64,000 nt of DNA from Gordonia soli NBRC 108243 (GCF_000334455.1 NZ_BANX01000016.1:1-64000), one strand, 5' to 3'; shown: positions 28,831 to 37,297, counted from the first letter of the stretch. Program-made: numbers and translations. The notes: generated by a model not told the origin, from the letters alone.

Positions 28831-29882
28831 CAGACGGCAGCCATCTCATCCGCGTAGGAATACAGTTCGCGCAATGAGTTGCGCTGCGCGCCTTCGTTCA
28901 TTTGTGCGAGCATCCGATCGCCCGCCCGCAGAGCGTTGTCACGCTCGACACCATCGACCGCCAGGTCCGTGAGGCGGCGCGACATGGCTTCGGGTGAGTC
29001 GGCCGTTGGCAAGCCCGACTCTGCGAAGCAGTCGATCGGCCGGACGATGACCGGAACTCTGAACGCAGCCGCGTCGAGAACGCTCAACGGGAAGCCTTCG
29101 TAACGCGCGGAGTGGACATACAGTCGGGCCTTCGACAGCAGATCCGACAGTGCATCACTGTCCAGCCAGCCTGTGACATCGACGCCATGCCGTTCCAGCA
29201 CACGCCGAAGTCCGACATCTCCGTCGCCGGCCCATACGAATTCAAGCTCCGGATTGCATCGCTTCGCGCAAGCGGCCAACTCACCGAAGAACGCAGGGTC
29301 CTTCTGGCTACATATTCTTCCGACCATCACCACCAACGAGGCGTGGTCATCTTCCTCGCGGCTTCGCACGCATCGCGGAAGTATCGACGGGGCGTTGGGA
29401 AGTCGCAACACCGATACACGGCCGATGCGCGCCCCGAGGAGACCCCCGGCAATCGTCGACTCGTGTCGCGTCAATGCGACGACAGTTTGCCTGCGAGTAC
29501 TCAATAGATGCTCAACCGCACTGAACACGGCCCTGTGGTAACGCGGACGATCATGATCCTCGAGTACGAAACAGTGTGGCTGATAGATGATCTGACGACC
29601 ACGTCCGGTGAGACCGGTTCGCGTGTAAACCCCAGCCCAACTGGAGTGTGCGTGGATGTGATCCGGGTCTATCTCAAGGATCGCGTCCCGTACGGCGGCT
29701 CGTGCCCGTAGATGTCCGCTCGGTAGGTCACGGGCCTCACGGAGGCCATCGATACTGCGGGCACATTCACTCCCGGCTTTGATCAAGTAGTGCTCGACCT
29801 CAGGTGTCAGCTCGATGATCTTCGCAATGGCCCTGCTGATTCCCCCGTCGAACACGTTCGTAACGTGAAGAACTCTCATCAT
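28830..29882 (-). CDS. GT4-family glycosyltransferase
   Basis: About 350 residues beginning MMRVLHVTNVFDGGISRAIAKI, a standard GT4 N-terminus. The donor-binding half shows VVMVGRICSQKDP, EFVWAGDGD and HSARYEGFPLSVLDAA (E-X7-D form of the motif). The frame is open to 30116, but AAGG six bases before the ATG at 29882 supports this start; in-frame ATGs also lie at 29888 and 29879. There is an 86-base gap to the initiating transferase, one of the few gaps in the operon. It probably adds the second sugar. Confidence 0.88.
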   Translation of the reverse strand: MMRVLHVTNVFDGGISRAIAKIIELTPEVEHYLIKAGSECARSIDGLREARDLPSGHLRARAAVRDAILEIDPDHIHAHSSWAGVYTRTGLTGRGRQIIYQPHCFVLEDHDRPRYHRAVFSAVEHLLSTRRQTVVALTRHESTIAGGLLGARIGRVSVLRLPNAPSILPRCVRSREEDDHASLVVMVGRICSQKDPAFFGELAACAKRCNPELEFVWAGDGDVGLRRVLERHGVDVTGWLDSDALSDLLSKARLYVHSARYEGFPLSVLDAAAFRVPVIVRPIDCFAESGLPTADSPEAMSRRLTDLAVDGVERDNALRAGDRMLAQMNEGAQRNSLRELYSYADEMAAV

Positions 29883-29968
29883 CGACATCCTTGCCACTCG
29901 ATAGCCACACGCTGTTGTCGGCTGCGTCCTGATCGGCAGACCACGTGATCCACTCGAACACTCACGGG

Positions 29969-31501
29969 TCAGTAAGCTCCTTCGCGTGCGAAGACGGCAT
30001 GCACAGTGCGCCAGAGGATTACAAGATCCTGCATGATCGACCAATTCTCGACGTACGAGAGATCCAGCCGTACTGATTCTTCCCAGGAGAGATCGGAACG
30101 TCCTGACACCTGCCACAAGCCGGTCATGCCCGGCTTCACCAGCATCCGTCGGGCGACACGGCCGTCGTATCGCGCCACTTCATTGGGAAGCGGCGGACGC
30201 GGTCCCACCAGGCTCATGCTCCCGCCGACCACGTTGAACAGCTGCGGGACCTCGTCGATGCTGTACGCGCGAATGATTCTGCCCACGCGCGTCACGCGCG
30301 GATCTTCGCGCATCTTGAACATCACACCTGCGGCCTGGTTCTGCGCCGCCAAGGCCGCCCGCTCAGAGTCGGCTCCGACGACCATCGACCTGAACTTCCA
30401 CATCTCGAATGGCTGGTTGTTCAGGCCAACACGGGTCGAGCGGTAGAAGATCGGGCCGCGGGAGTCGATCTTCACGGCGAGAGCAACGAGAAGAAGGGTT
30501 GGCATCATGAACAGGAGCAGCGTCGCTGCCCCGAGTCGGTCGAGGAGGGCCTTGCGTGTCCTGTTGGCGCCGTCGTAGCGCGGCTTGTCGATATGTAGGA
30601 GAGGCAGACCGGCGACCGGCCGCATCAGCATTCTCGGGCCGGCCACGTCGAGGACCCCCGGTGAGATCAACATGTCGACATTGATCCCTTCGAGATCCCA
30701 GGAGAGTTCCTGCATCGCCTGATGACCAAGAGCGTCGGCCGATGTGATCGCGACAGTTGTCGCCCCGCACCTGATGACGGCCTCGCGGACCTGGTCGAAA
30801 CAGCCGAGCACGGGGACGTCACCTCCCCCAGACGGCACGCACAAGTCGGGCGAGTAGGCCGTCGCGGGAACACAGGCTCCCACGACGCGGTATCCGAGCT
30901 GGGGTTGCGCGGCCAGCCGCTCGATCATCGGGGCGGCGGACGATACGGCCCCGACGACCACCACATCGTCGAGATTCTTCGCGAGCAGTCGCTGTCGATG
31001 GAGGCCGGCGCGCCAATATCGCCGCCCAGCCAGCAAACCGAGGGTTCCGATCGGTAGCGCGAGAGCTATGAAACCCCGCGCGATGTTGAGGCGAAACAGC
31101 AGATCAAGCATGGCAAGTAGCCCGAACACACACAGGCACGCCGTCACGACTCTGCTGTACTCCAGAGGGCCCGCCCCCAAGATCCGACGATCCAGGGAGT
31201 GCGTTCCGCGCAAGGCCGCCAACCATGCACCGATGAGCACGACGGACACGAGGCCCACGGGTACGCTGGTCGCCCCCGCCGGAACCAGTGCGCCGTCAGA
31301 GCCGAAACGGAGCCATTGCGCCGCGAGCACCGCGATCGTCACCACAGCCGCATCCGTCAGTATCAGCCGTCTGACGTACCCACTCACCCATGATCGTTGT
31401 GAGCGGTCTCCGCTGATTGTGAGTCGATGGCGCAGCCGGACGCCCTGAACGTCGACCTCCACCTGACCGGTATCCCGACTACTGGTCACGGAACCCTCCA
31501 T
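29969..31501 (-). CDS. Initiating sugar-phosphate transferase (polyprenyl glycosylphosphotransferase, WbaP/WcaJ type)
   Basis: About 510 residues. The N-terminal half has four to five membrane segments, followed by a nucleotide-binding-like middle region. The C-terminal catalytic domain is unmistakable: [33 protein letters not shown] and [20 protein letters not shown]. It transfers a sugar-1-phosphate to undecaprenyl phosphate, the first step of repeat-unit assembly. It is the first gene of the operon, with a candidate promoter at 31606-31634. The ATG at 31501 follows a G-rich stretch; an alternative ATG at 31543 would add 14 residues. Confidence 0.92.
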   Translation of the reverse strand: MEGSVTSSRDTGQVEVDVQGVRLRHRLTISGDRSQRSWVSGYVRRLILTDAAVVTIAVLAAQWLRFGSDGALVPAGATSVPVGLVSVVLIGAWLAALRGTHSLDRRILGAGPLEYSRVVTACLCVFGLLAMLDLLFRLNIARGFIALALPIGTLGLLAGRRYWRAGLHRQRLLAKNLDDVVVVGAVSSAAPMIERLAAQPQLGYRVVGACVPATAYSPDLCVPSGGGDVPVLGCFDQVREAVIRCGATTVAITSADALGHQAMQELSWDLEGINVDMLISPGVLDVAGPRMLMRPVAGLPLLHIDKPRYDGANRTRKALLDRLGAATLLLFMMPTLLLVALAVKIDSRGPIFYRSTRVGLNNQPFEMWKFRSMVVGADSERAALAAQNQAAGVMFKMREDPRVTRVGRIIRAYSIDEVPQLFNVVGGSMSLVGPRPPLPNEVARYDGRVARRMLVKPGMTGLWQVSGRSDLSWEESVRLDLSYVENWSIMQDLVILWRTVHAVFAREGAY

Positions 31502-31605
31502 AGCTGGCCCCCCAGCGAATAGATGGGTGTGACATCGGCGCATTTCTTGACCTGGCGCCGAATTCGAGAAACCTGTTAATCGGTTCCGGCGTTTGCCACG
31601 TTCCG

Positions 31606-31634
31606 AATGTAAAGCAAGGCCGACCTACTCACAA
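31606..31634 (-). promoter_or_regulatory. Candidate promoter of the polysaccharide/peptide operon
   Basis: Read on the minus strand: TTGTGA (31629-31634), 17-base spacer, TACATT (31606-31611). Both hexamers resemble sigma-A elements with optimal spacing. Transcription would start near 31599, about 100 bases before the chosen start of the first gene. No other good promoter is evident before 310, consistent with one long transcript. Confidence 0.4.
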
Positions 31635-31760
31635 CCGGACCGTGATCATTAACTACCGCAAAGTGCAATAATGGTTCGCAAAAGTCGGGCACCGCGGGAT
31701 CGGACAAGAATCGTTGTCACGATCGGCAAGTAGGTGTTACACCACGCTCCGGTTAATAGT

Positions 31761-31786
31761 CGATCACCGGGCTCGATCACCGGGCT
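31761..31786. repeat. Tandem 13-bp direct repeat
   Basis: Two exact adjacent copies of CGATCACCGGGCT, followed by CGA as the start of a third. It lies about 150 bases upstream of the candidate operon promoter. It could be a slippage product or a regulator site; nothing decides between them. Confidence 0.8.
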
Positions 31787-31824
31787 CGAACGAGTAGTTG
31801 AGGGTCCGCCGACAGGGCGCTTGA

Positions 31825-31989
31825 TCAGGAGGCGAGGGCGGACAGGCAAACCGCCACGGGCGCCCATATAATCAGCGATGCCGCACACGCCGTCAGCACG
31901 CCGCACACCGACTGCAGCGCCTCTGCACGTTCGTCAAGTCCCTGATCAGCACATACAAGCACTGTGACAGCGACGTCGCGATCTCGCAT
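31825..31989 (-). CDS. Putative 54-residue small membrane protein
   Basis: The ATG at 31989 is preceded by AAGGTGG with six bases of spacing, an unusually good ribosome-binding site in this otherwise non-coding stretch. The 54-residue product starts MRDRDVAVTVLVCADQG and ends with one strong membrane segment (near residues 28-52, containing SLIIWAPVAVCLSALAS). No family is recognised. It lies upstream of, and in the same direction as, the polysaccharide operon. It could be a real small membrane protein or a chance frame. Confidence 0.35.
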   Translation of the reverse strand: MRDRDVAVTVLVCADQGLDERAEALQSVCGVLTACAASLIIWAPVAVCLSALAS

Positions 31990-32028
31990 TCGTTCCCACC
32001 TTGGCCAGCGGAGGCGCATTGGATACCC

Positions 32029-32047
32029 CCTAAATACGAAGTTTAGG
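32029..32047. promoter_or_regulatory. Inverted repeat upstream of the small ORF
   Basis: CCTAAA, 7-base spacer, TTTAGG: a perfect 6-bp inverted repeat 40-58 bases upstream of the small membrane-protein start. It resembles an operator more than a terminator because it is AT-rich and not followed by a T-run. Function is inferred from position only. Confidence 0.3.
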
Positions 32048-32924
32048 CCGATGGAAACCATCACAAAAACAACAATTCGCGGGCGTATGTAAAGCATATT
32101 TGGTGAATCAGACCATTCTGCGCTCCAAAGTCTCAAGCGTAGGTCGAGGAAGAGGAAACGCGTCCTCGGGGTCACGCTTGGCGAGCAACGATAAAGCGCA
32201 ACGCGGTGATCGACTCGGCTTTCCCATGGGCACCATACGCCCCACCTCGTTTTCCCGACAGCCACGTAATCACTCAGTCGTGCGCCGCCGCCTAGTAACC
32301 GAAATTGGAAATCGTGGGCCGCCCTGGCCCCCTCAGCCGCGTCGTTCGTCCAGCACTGTCAGAACTCGCCCCTCGGGCGAAGTCGTCATCGACATACCTG
32401 AAGATCGCTCATACAAACATCAGCCAGGCACGCAGCTGATGCCTAGCAGGAGAAGAACTACGAAGAGCAAATCGAAGTCCGAATGAGTAATGCGGGTAGA
32501 CCACAGCTGCGTGATGACCTGCGCATGGAGAGCTCTTCCACGGAAACAACAGTCGTACGAAGTGTGGCCGCGGCTGCCCAAACACCCTGTCCGCCAACAG
32601 CGCAACGACGCGGGCCCGGCGCTTTTGTGCGCTGTACCGAAGCGGATCCTCGTACTTCGACCACTCGTCGCGAATCAGATCCTACGTAATAGTCAGGGCA
32701 GCTATGCATTTCGTCATTCCACGAGTTGCGCTAGGGCAGCAACTTTTGGATGAGCATTCCCAGCCGATGATCTCAACGCTCACACGGAGGCACCCTCTCC
32801 GAAGTGGTCCCGAGAGCTTGTCCGGGGACCTGGCCCATGATGTGAATATCGACTCGTACCGCCGCGCACTTATGACATCACTCGCATCCGACGCAACGCA
32901 CAGTGGAGATGTGATCTAAGCCGA

Positions 32925-33524
32925 TCAGGGTTGCCCCTCGCGCAGGACGACGAATAGCGCGTCGGCCTCGGCTACGACCGCGTCTCCATCAGCGAGGCTG
33001 CCGGTCACGAAGATCTTCCGCCCGTCGACCCGCTCGACTCTCCCGGTGAAATCCAGGCGCCGCCCTATCGGGGTGATCTCACGATAGTCGACATGCAGAA
33101 ACGCTGTGCGACATCGCGGCCGATCTGTTCCGGCGAGCCGACCGAAGATCTCGTCGAACACCAGCGGGATCACCCCACCGTGTGCCGCGCCGTTTCGACC
33201 CAGATGGAATCTGCTGAGCTGCAGGGTACCTCGTACCTCGTCAGCCGATTGCGCCGTATGATCCAGCACAGGTACGCACGCCTGCGACCGACCCGGATAA
33301 TCCATCTGGGCGCCGGCCAATTGGTCGGCCTCCCCCACTCCGAACTCATCGAGTCGATGCGCCACGGCACGCAACTCGGCCGCGATGGCGAGCGCGACCT
33401 CTGCGGGCGGCCGCGTGCTCGTGACCGAGTCCTGGAGACCGCGAAGACTGCCGATCAAATGCTCGAAAGCCGTGCCGGTCTCCTGATCGGCCAACGTCTG
33501 CGCGGCCCAGGCACTGGACGTCAT
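32925..33524 (-). CDS. PaaI-family hotdog-fold thioesterase
   Basis: A 199-residue protein with a C-terminal hotdog domain: GRNGAAHGGVIPLVFDEIFG (near residues 108-127) is the substrate-binding and catalytic segment of PaaI-like acyl-CoA thioesterases. The following strands end VVAEADALFVVL. The first 90 residues are a less conserved helical extension. The start has GGAGG seven bases upstream. It follows the APH-family kinase by 16 bases and is the last gene of that operon. It likely releases CoA from dead-end acyl-CoA intermediates. Confidence 0.82.
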   Translation of the reverse strand: MTSSAWAAQTLADQETGTAFEHLIGSLRGLQDSVTSTRPPAEVALAIAAELRAVAHRLDEFGVGEADQLAGAQMDYPGRSQACVPVLDHTAQSADEVRGTLQLSRFHLGRNGAAHGGVIPLVFDEIFGRLAGTDRPRCRTAFLHVDYREITPIGRRLDFTGRVERVDGRKIFVTGSLADGDAVVAEADALFVVLREGQP

Positions 33525-33540
33525 ACATTGCCTCCGAACA

Positions 33541-34608
33541 TCATCCGAGCAGCATGCCGATCGGGTCGTGGTCCTCGAGAGCGGCGCCGTAGCGGTGGGC
33601 CATGGCCTCCACCACCGCAGAGGGCTGCATCACCGTCGGTACACACATCCATGCGAACCCGTGCAAAGTGTGCAGGCGGTACTGATACCAGGCCTCCTCG
33701 TCGTCGAGGCGCGGCCCCCCGTACCCGGCCAACGCATCAGCATAGTGCCGAACCAGTTCCCGCTCTCGTGTGCGCCGATCCTCGATGCTGAGTGCGGACC
33801 CCAGGAAGTACGACACGTCGTGTGCCCACGGTGCGAGACATGCGGTCTGCCAATCGAGGTAGGCCGGGGCGGCACCCGGAACCCGGTACAGCTGCGCGAA
33901 ATGCGCGTCCCCGTGATTGATGGTGTGCGTCGCGGCATCATCATGCTCCCAGAGCCGCGCAAATCCGGCACGGACCCGCGCATCGTCACGCAGTCCGGCG
34001 GACAGTTCCGGGACCTCGGGGCGCTCGATCAGCGGATGGAAGACCTCCGGGCTCAGCATCACCGTGAACGCGTCCCTGGCGGCTTTCGCCCCGATCGGCA
34101 ACCATTTCCGATCACCCTTGGTGCTCCCCCACAGCGCCGCATGCCACTTCGCCTGCACCTCGAGTGTGGTGGCGACGTCATCGACCGGCCACAGATCGGT
34201 GGCATCGCCGAACTCGGCACCGCGAGCGGTCAAGTCCTCCATGATTATCACGCCCTGATCGGCCTCTGTCGCCGCGTAGAAGCTCGCCGGCACCTCGGCA
34301 GCGAACCCGGGTGCGAGATCACGGTAGAAGTGACCCTCGAGTTCGTACGCCGGCCCCAGTCCGAAAGCGCGGCTGCGCTCGTCGAACCCACCTTTGATGC
34401 ACACCTGCGTGGGGATGTCCCGGGCGTTCTCCGCGAAGGTGAGGGTTGCGAAGACCTTGGTCGCCGAGCCCCAGATGATCCTCGTGACATCGACATCGGC
34501 GACGATGACAGCTCGGTCGTCCTGTGTCAGTGCGTCACTCAACCATTCGGGCGTGAGCCCGTTCACCGAGAACGGGAGCTGCGAGGCGGGGGCGTCGATC
34601 TGCGTCAT
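33541..34608 (-). CDS. Aminoglycoside-phosphotransferase-family kinase (acyl-CoA or small-molecule kinase)
   Basis: About 355 residues with the protein-kinase-like APH fold. The catalytic loop is NHGDAHFAQ (near residues 235-243), where the usual Asn is Gln, and the metal-binding segment is LDWQ about 20 residues later. It is not a likely antibiotic-resistance gene: it sits between an enoyl-CoA hydratase and a thioesterase. Related kinases phosphorylate 4-hydroxyacyl-CoAs (LvaA of levulinate catabolism; kinase half of ACAD10/11), and an acyl-CoA dehydrogenase is encoded nearby. Start: ATG at 34620 has no ribosome-binding site and overlaps the predicted -10 box, while ATG at 34608 falls about where transcription should begin, suggesting a leaderless message. 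Confidence 0.82.
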   Translation of the reverse strand: MTQIDAPASQLPFSVNGLTPEWLSDALTQDDRAVIVADVDVTRIIWGSATKVFATLTFAENARDIPTQVCIKGGFDERSRAFGLGPAYELEGHFYRDLAPGFAAEVPASFYAATEADQGVIIMEDLTARGAEFGDATDLWPVDDVATTLEVQAKWHAALWGSTKGDRKWLPIGAKAARDAFTVMLSPEVFHPLIERPEVPELSAGLRDDARVRAGFARLWEHDDAATHTINHGDAHFAQLYRVPGAAPAYLDWQTACLAPWAHDVSYFLGSALSIEDRRTRERELVRHYADALAGYGGPRLDDEEAWYQYRLHTLHGFAWMCVPTVMQPSAVVEAMAHRYGAALEDHDPIGMLLG

Positions 34609-34615
34609 GTCGTGG

Positions 34616-34645
34616 ACCATACATAGTGTCTAGATGTGGTGTCAA
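34616..34645 (-). promoter_or_regulatory. Promoter with conserved spacer, upstream of the APH-family kinase
   Basis: On the minus strand: TTGACA (34640-34645), 18-base spacer, TATGGT (34616-34621). The element, including its spacer, matches the one at 60024-60053 upstream of the mce operon (24 of 29 bases over 34621-34649 against 60029-60057). It overlaps the last codons of the upstream hydratase gene, so the kinase and thioesterase can be transcribed separately from the genes before them. Confidence 0.5.
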
Positions 34646-35517
34646 TCACTTTTCGACATCATGGTCGCCACGGCAAGCGGCAGGTCCGACACCCGATCGG
34701 TGAACTCGGGCGCGCGTTTGGCGAGAAACGCCTGCACGCCTTCCTGCACATCTGCCGCGAGACCACGTCCGTACAGCACCTCGGATTCGGCCCGATGCGC
34801 CACCTCGGGTCCGGGCGCACCGAGCATCGTCCACAACAACGAGCGGGTGAGGGCAACCGACACCGGAGCGGTGCCCGTGATCATCTCGTTCGCCACCTCG
34901 ATCGCGCGATCCACCACCCTCTCCGCCGGGACCACCTCACGCAGTAGTCCGCGCTCGAGGGCCTCGGCCGCCGTCACCATGCGTCCTCCCAGCGCCCATT
35001 CCGCAGCAGTCGAGATGCCGACGATGCGGGGCAGGAACCAGGTGGAACACGCCTCCGGGACGAGACCGCGGCGGGTGAAGACGAAGCCGAACTTCGCAGT
35101 GTCCGAGCCGATCCGGACATCGGCCGGGAGAGTCATGGTGACGCCCACCCCCGCGGCGGGCCCGTTGACGGCTGCGATCACCGGCTTGGTCGACCGAAAG
35201 ATCCGCAATGCCACCTGGCCGCCCGCATCGGGCGGGAACCCATCGTCGCCCTCCCCGGACTCCGGTCGGAAGGTGTCACCGCCACGGGCGAGATCCGCTC
35301 CGGCACAGAAGGCTCGCCCGGTCCCCGTCAGTACAACTGCACGGACGCCGTCGTCTGCATCGAAGTCGTCGAAGGCAGCGATCATGCCGGCACGGACATC
35401 CTCGGTGAAGGCATTCAGCCGTTCCGGCCGGTTGAGTCGCAGAATCGCCACGGAACCGACGCGTTCCGTGACGACCGGACCGTTGGCACCCGCCCCCACG
35501 GTCAACGTCCGGTCCAC
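34642..35517 (-). CDS. Enoyl-CoA hydratase/isomerase
   Basis: A 291-residue crotonase-fold protein. Key segments are AFCAGADLARG (first oxyanion-hole loop, near residues 69-79) and PVIAAVNGPAAGVGVTMTLPADVRIG (second loop). At the position of one usual catalytic glutamate there is FGFVFTRRGLVPEACSTW, which keeps E in the PEAC segment. It probably hydrates or isomerises a ring-derived or branched enoyl-CoA. The GTG start overlaps the stop of the other hydratase by 16 bases. Confidence 0.9.
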   Translation of the reverse strand: MDRTLTVGAGANGPVVTERVGSVAILRLNRPERLNAFTEDVRAGMIAAFDDFDADDGVRAVVLTGTGRAFCAGADLARGGDTFRPESGEGDDGFPPDAGGQVALRIFRSTKPVIAAVNGPAAGVGVTMTLPADVRIGSDTAKFGFVFTRRGLVPEACSTWFLPRIVGISTAAEWALGGRMVTAAEALERGLLREVVPAERVVDRAIEVANEMITGTAPVSVALTRSLLWTMLGAPGPEVAHRAESEVLYGRGLAADVQEGVQAFLAKRAPEFTDRVSDLPLAVATMMSKSD

Positions 35518-36311
35518 GTCGGCAGACGCTTCTCCGCGAAGGCGCGTGGCCCTTCCCGGGCATCGTCACTGGCGAACACCACACGCATGGCTGACGAGTT
35601 GATCGCCCACACGTCGTCATCCCAGGCGCGTTGGGACCGCGACGTCTCGTGCATGACGCGCTTGCTCTCCGACACGGCGAGCGGCGCGTTGGCCGCGACG
35701 ATCGCGCCGAGGTCGAGGGCGACCTCGAGGGCCGTACCCGTGGGCGCCACCGAGTTCACCAGTCCGAGTTCGTATGCGCGGTGCGCGCTCACCGGTTCTC
35801 CGGTGAGTACGATCTCCGCCGCGACCTTCTGCGGAACCTGATGGTGAATCCGGAGCAACCCCCCGGCGGCCGCGATGATCCCCCGTTTCACCTCGGGCAG
35901 GCCCATCGACGCACTCTCGTCGATCACCGCGAGGTCGGCGGCCAACACGATCTCGGTGCCGCCGCCCAACGCGAACCCGTTGACCGCGGCGATGATCGGC
36001 TTGGGGATCCGGTGTCGCACGATGCCCGCGAAATCCCATTCGCGATGATCAGGGTCGTCGATCCGACGGCCTGCGGCGATCTCCTTCAGGTCGGCTCCCG
36101 CGCAGAACGCCCGTCCTGCGCCGGTGAGCACCACCACACGGACCGTCGGATCCTCGGCCGCTCTCTCGAGTGCGGCTCCCGCAGCAGTGGCGAGCTCGGC
36201 ATTGACCGCGTTCAGCGCGCCAGGTCGGTTGAACGTGACGATCGCGACGTGATCGCGGACCTCGTACAGGACGGCGGGTCCATCGGCGCCGGTGACGATC
36301 TCAGTGGTCAT
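35502..36311 (-). CDS. Enoyl-CoA hydratase/isomerase
   Basis: A 269-residue crotonase-family protein, closer to canonical enoyl-CoA hydratases than its neighbour: AFCAGADLKEIA near residues 67-78 and PIIAAVNGFALGGGTEIVLAADLAV near residues 100-124, with MGLPEVKRGI carrying the expected catalytic Glu. The ATG at 36311 has GAGGAG six bases upstream, better than the longer open frame from 36386. It lies 29 bases after the reductase gene, in one operon with it. Confidence 0.92.
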   Translation of the reverse strand: MTTEIVTGADGPAVLYEVRDHVAIVTFNRPGALNAVNAELATAAGAALERAAEDPTVRVVVLTGAGRAFCAGADLKEIAAGRRIDDPDHREWDFAGIVRHRIPKPIIAAVNGFALGGGTEIVLAADLAVIDESASMGLPEVKRGIIAAAGGLLRIHHQVPQKVAAEIVLTGEPVSAHRAYELGLVNSVAPTGTALEVALDLGAIVAANAPLAVSESKRVMHETSRSQRAWDDDVWAINSSAMRVVFASDDAREGPRAFAEKRLPTWTGR

Positions 36312-36340
36312 GTGGTTCTCCTCATCAACAGCGTTCAAGG

Positions 36341-37297
36341 TCAGAGGTCGAGCACGAGGCGCTGTGAGCAACTGCGCGAAACACACACCATCATGCAGTC
36401 GTTCGCCGCTTGTTCATCCTCGGACAGCACCGAGTCCCGGTGGTCCGGAATGCCTTCGAGCACACCGGTCTCACACGTTCCGCAGGTGCCCTCTCGACAC
36501 GACGAGTCGACGTCGACCCCCGCCTGCAGCAGGGCGTCGAGCACCGTTTCGTCCTCGCCGACCGGGATCTCGCGGCCACTCTGGCTGAGGACCACCTCGA
36601 ATGCCGGGCCCGACGGTGCGGCGGACGTCTTCGGAGCGAACCGCTCGACATGCAGTTCGACGTCATCTCGTCCGTCGCAGAGGTCTTCGACGGCCGCGAG
36701 CAGGGGTTCCGGGCCACAGCAGTAGACCTGCGTCCCGGCGACGGCACCGTCGAGTGCAGAGGCGAGATCGAGGAGTCCGTACTCGTCCTGCGGCCGCACG
36801 ACGACCCGATCCCCGTATCGCCCGAACAGTTTGTCGGCAAATGCCATCCCGGTGGACGTGCGACCACCGTAGAGGAGCGTCCAGTCCGCCCCGCGGGTCT
36901 CGGCCTCGGCGATCATCGGCATCAGCGGAGTGATCCCGATCCCGCCGGCGACGAACAGATACGAGGAGCTGTCGACGAGAGCGAAGTGATTGCGCGGTCC
37001 GACGACATCGACGATGTCCCCGACCCGTAGATCATCATGCACTCGCCGCGAACCACCGCGCCCGTTCGCCTCCAAGAGCACCGCAACCCGAAGCCCCGAT
37101 CGGTCGTCGACGTCTCCGCACAGGGAGTACTGCCGCACGACGTCTGCACCTAGTACGAGATCCACATGCGCCCCCGGTGTCCAGGTCGGCACCTGGCCCC
37201 CGTCGGGATCGGTCAGCGTCAACGACACGACCCCCTCCGCGACGTCGTCCTTGGCAGCCACCTGCAACGTGTGGTGATCCTGCTCGGTCTTCGCTGG
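36341..37297 (-). CDS. PDR-type oxygenase reductase (flavin, NAD and 2Fe-2S domains)
   Basis: A 318-residue phthalate-dioxygenase-reductase-like protein. In order: flavin domain with RQYSLCGD (near 59-66), NAD domain with FVAGGIGITPLMPM (near 117-130) and YCCGPEPLL, and a C-terminal plant-type ferredoxin domain with CREGTCGTC and a final Cys in CMMVC. It passes electrons from NAD(P)H to an oxygenase. The only oxygenase component in the window is the Rieske protein 25 kb away, whose promoter carries the same palindrome (37335-37359 here). The ATG at 37297 has GGAAAG upstream; the frame is open to 37336. Confidence 0.9.
   Translation of the reverse strand, partial: PAKTEQDHHTLQVAAKDDVAEGVVSLTLTDPDGGQVPTWTPGAHVDLVLGADVVRQYSLCGDVDDRSGLRVAVLLEANGRGGSRRVHDDLRVGDIVDVVGPRNHFALVDSSSYLFVAGGIGITPLMPMIAEAETRGADWTLLYGGRTSTGMAFADKLFGRYGDRVVVRPQDEYGLLDLASALDGAVAGTQVYCCGPEPLLAAVEDLCDGRDDVELHVERFAPKTSAAPSGPAFEVVLSQSGREIPVGEDETVLDALLQAGVDVDSSCREGTCGTCETGVLEGIPDHRDSVLSEDEQAANDCMMVCVSRSCSQRLVLDL

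Larger units (their letters stand above)
31544..32924. other. Long, mostly non-coding region between the two halves of the window
   Basis: About 1.4 kb that is visibly less GC-rich than its surroundings. It holds a candidate operon promoter, a tandem 13-bp repeat, a 13-bp element occurring twice, a small inverted repeat and one plausible small membrane-protein gene (31825-31989). Open frames of 60-146 codons here lack protein-like composition or ribosome-binding sites. The part from about 32100 to 32924 shows nothing I can name. Confidence 0.5.

Noticed and set aside
32100..32486. Plus-strand 128-codon frame in the long intergenic region
   Set aside because: Ser/Arg-rich low-complexity product, no ribosome-binding site, no motif.
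32420..32605. Minus-strand frame ending in a hydrophobic stretch (DLLFVVLLLLGISC)
   Set aside because: No ribosome-binding site near any start and Cys/Trp-rich, non-protein-like N-terminal part; kept out as a chance frame.
32806..32830. Hairpin GGTCCC/GGGACC downstream of the PaaI thioesterase gene
   Set aside because: Only 6 bp of stem with a 13-base loop about 95 bases after the stop; too weak to call a terminator.
33541..34608. Antibiotic-resistance (aminoglycoside phosphotransferase) interpretation
   Set aside because: The family name is misleading; the operon context of hydratases and thioesterase favours a metabolic kinase.
33568..34626. 352-codon plus-strand frame opposite the APH-family kinase
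   Set aside because: Antisense shadow; the minus-strand frame has the HGDAH and LDWQ kinase motifs and this one has none.
34621..34649. KstR/KstR2-type operator
   Set aside because: The sequence does not fit the TnnAACnnGTTnnA or CAAG-type KstR2 consensus, so it is described only as a conserved promoter element.
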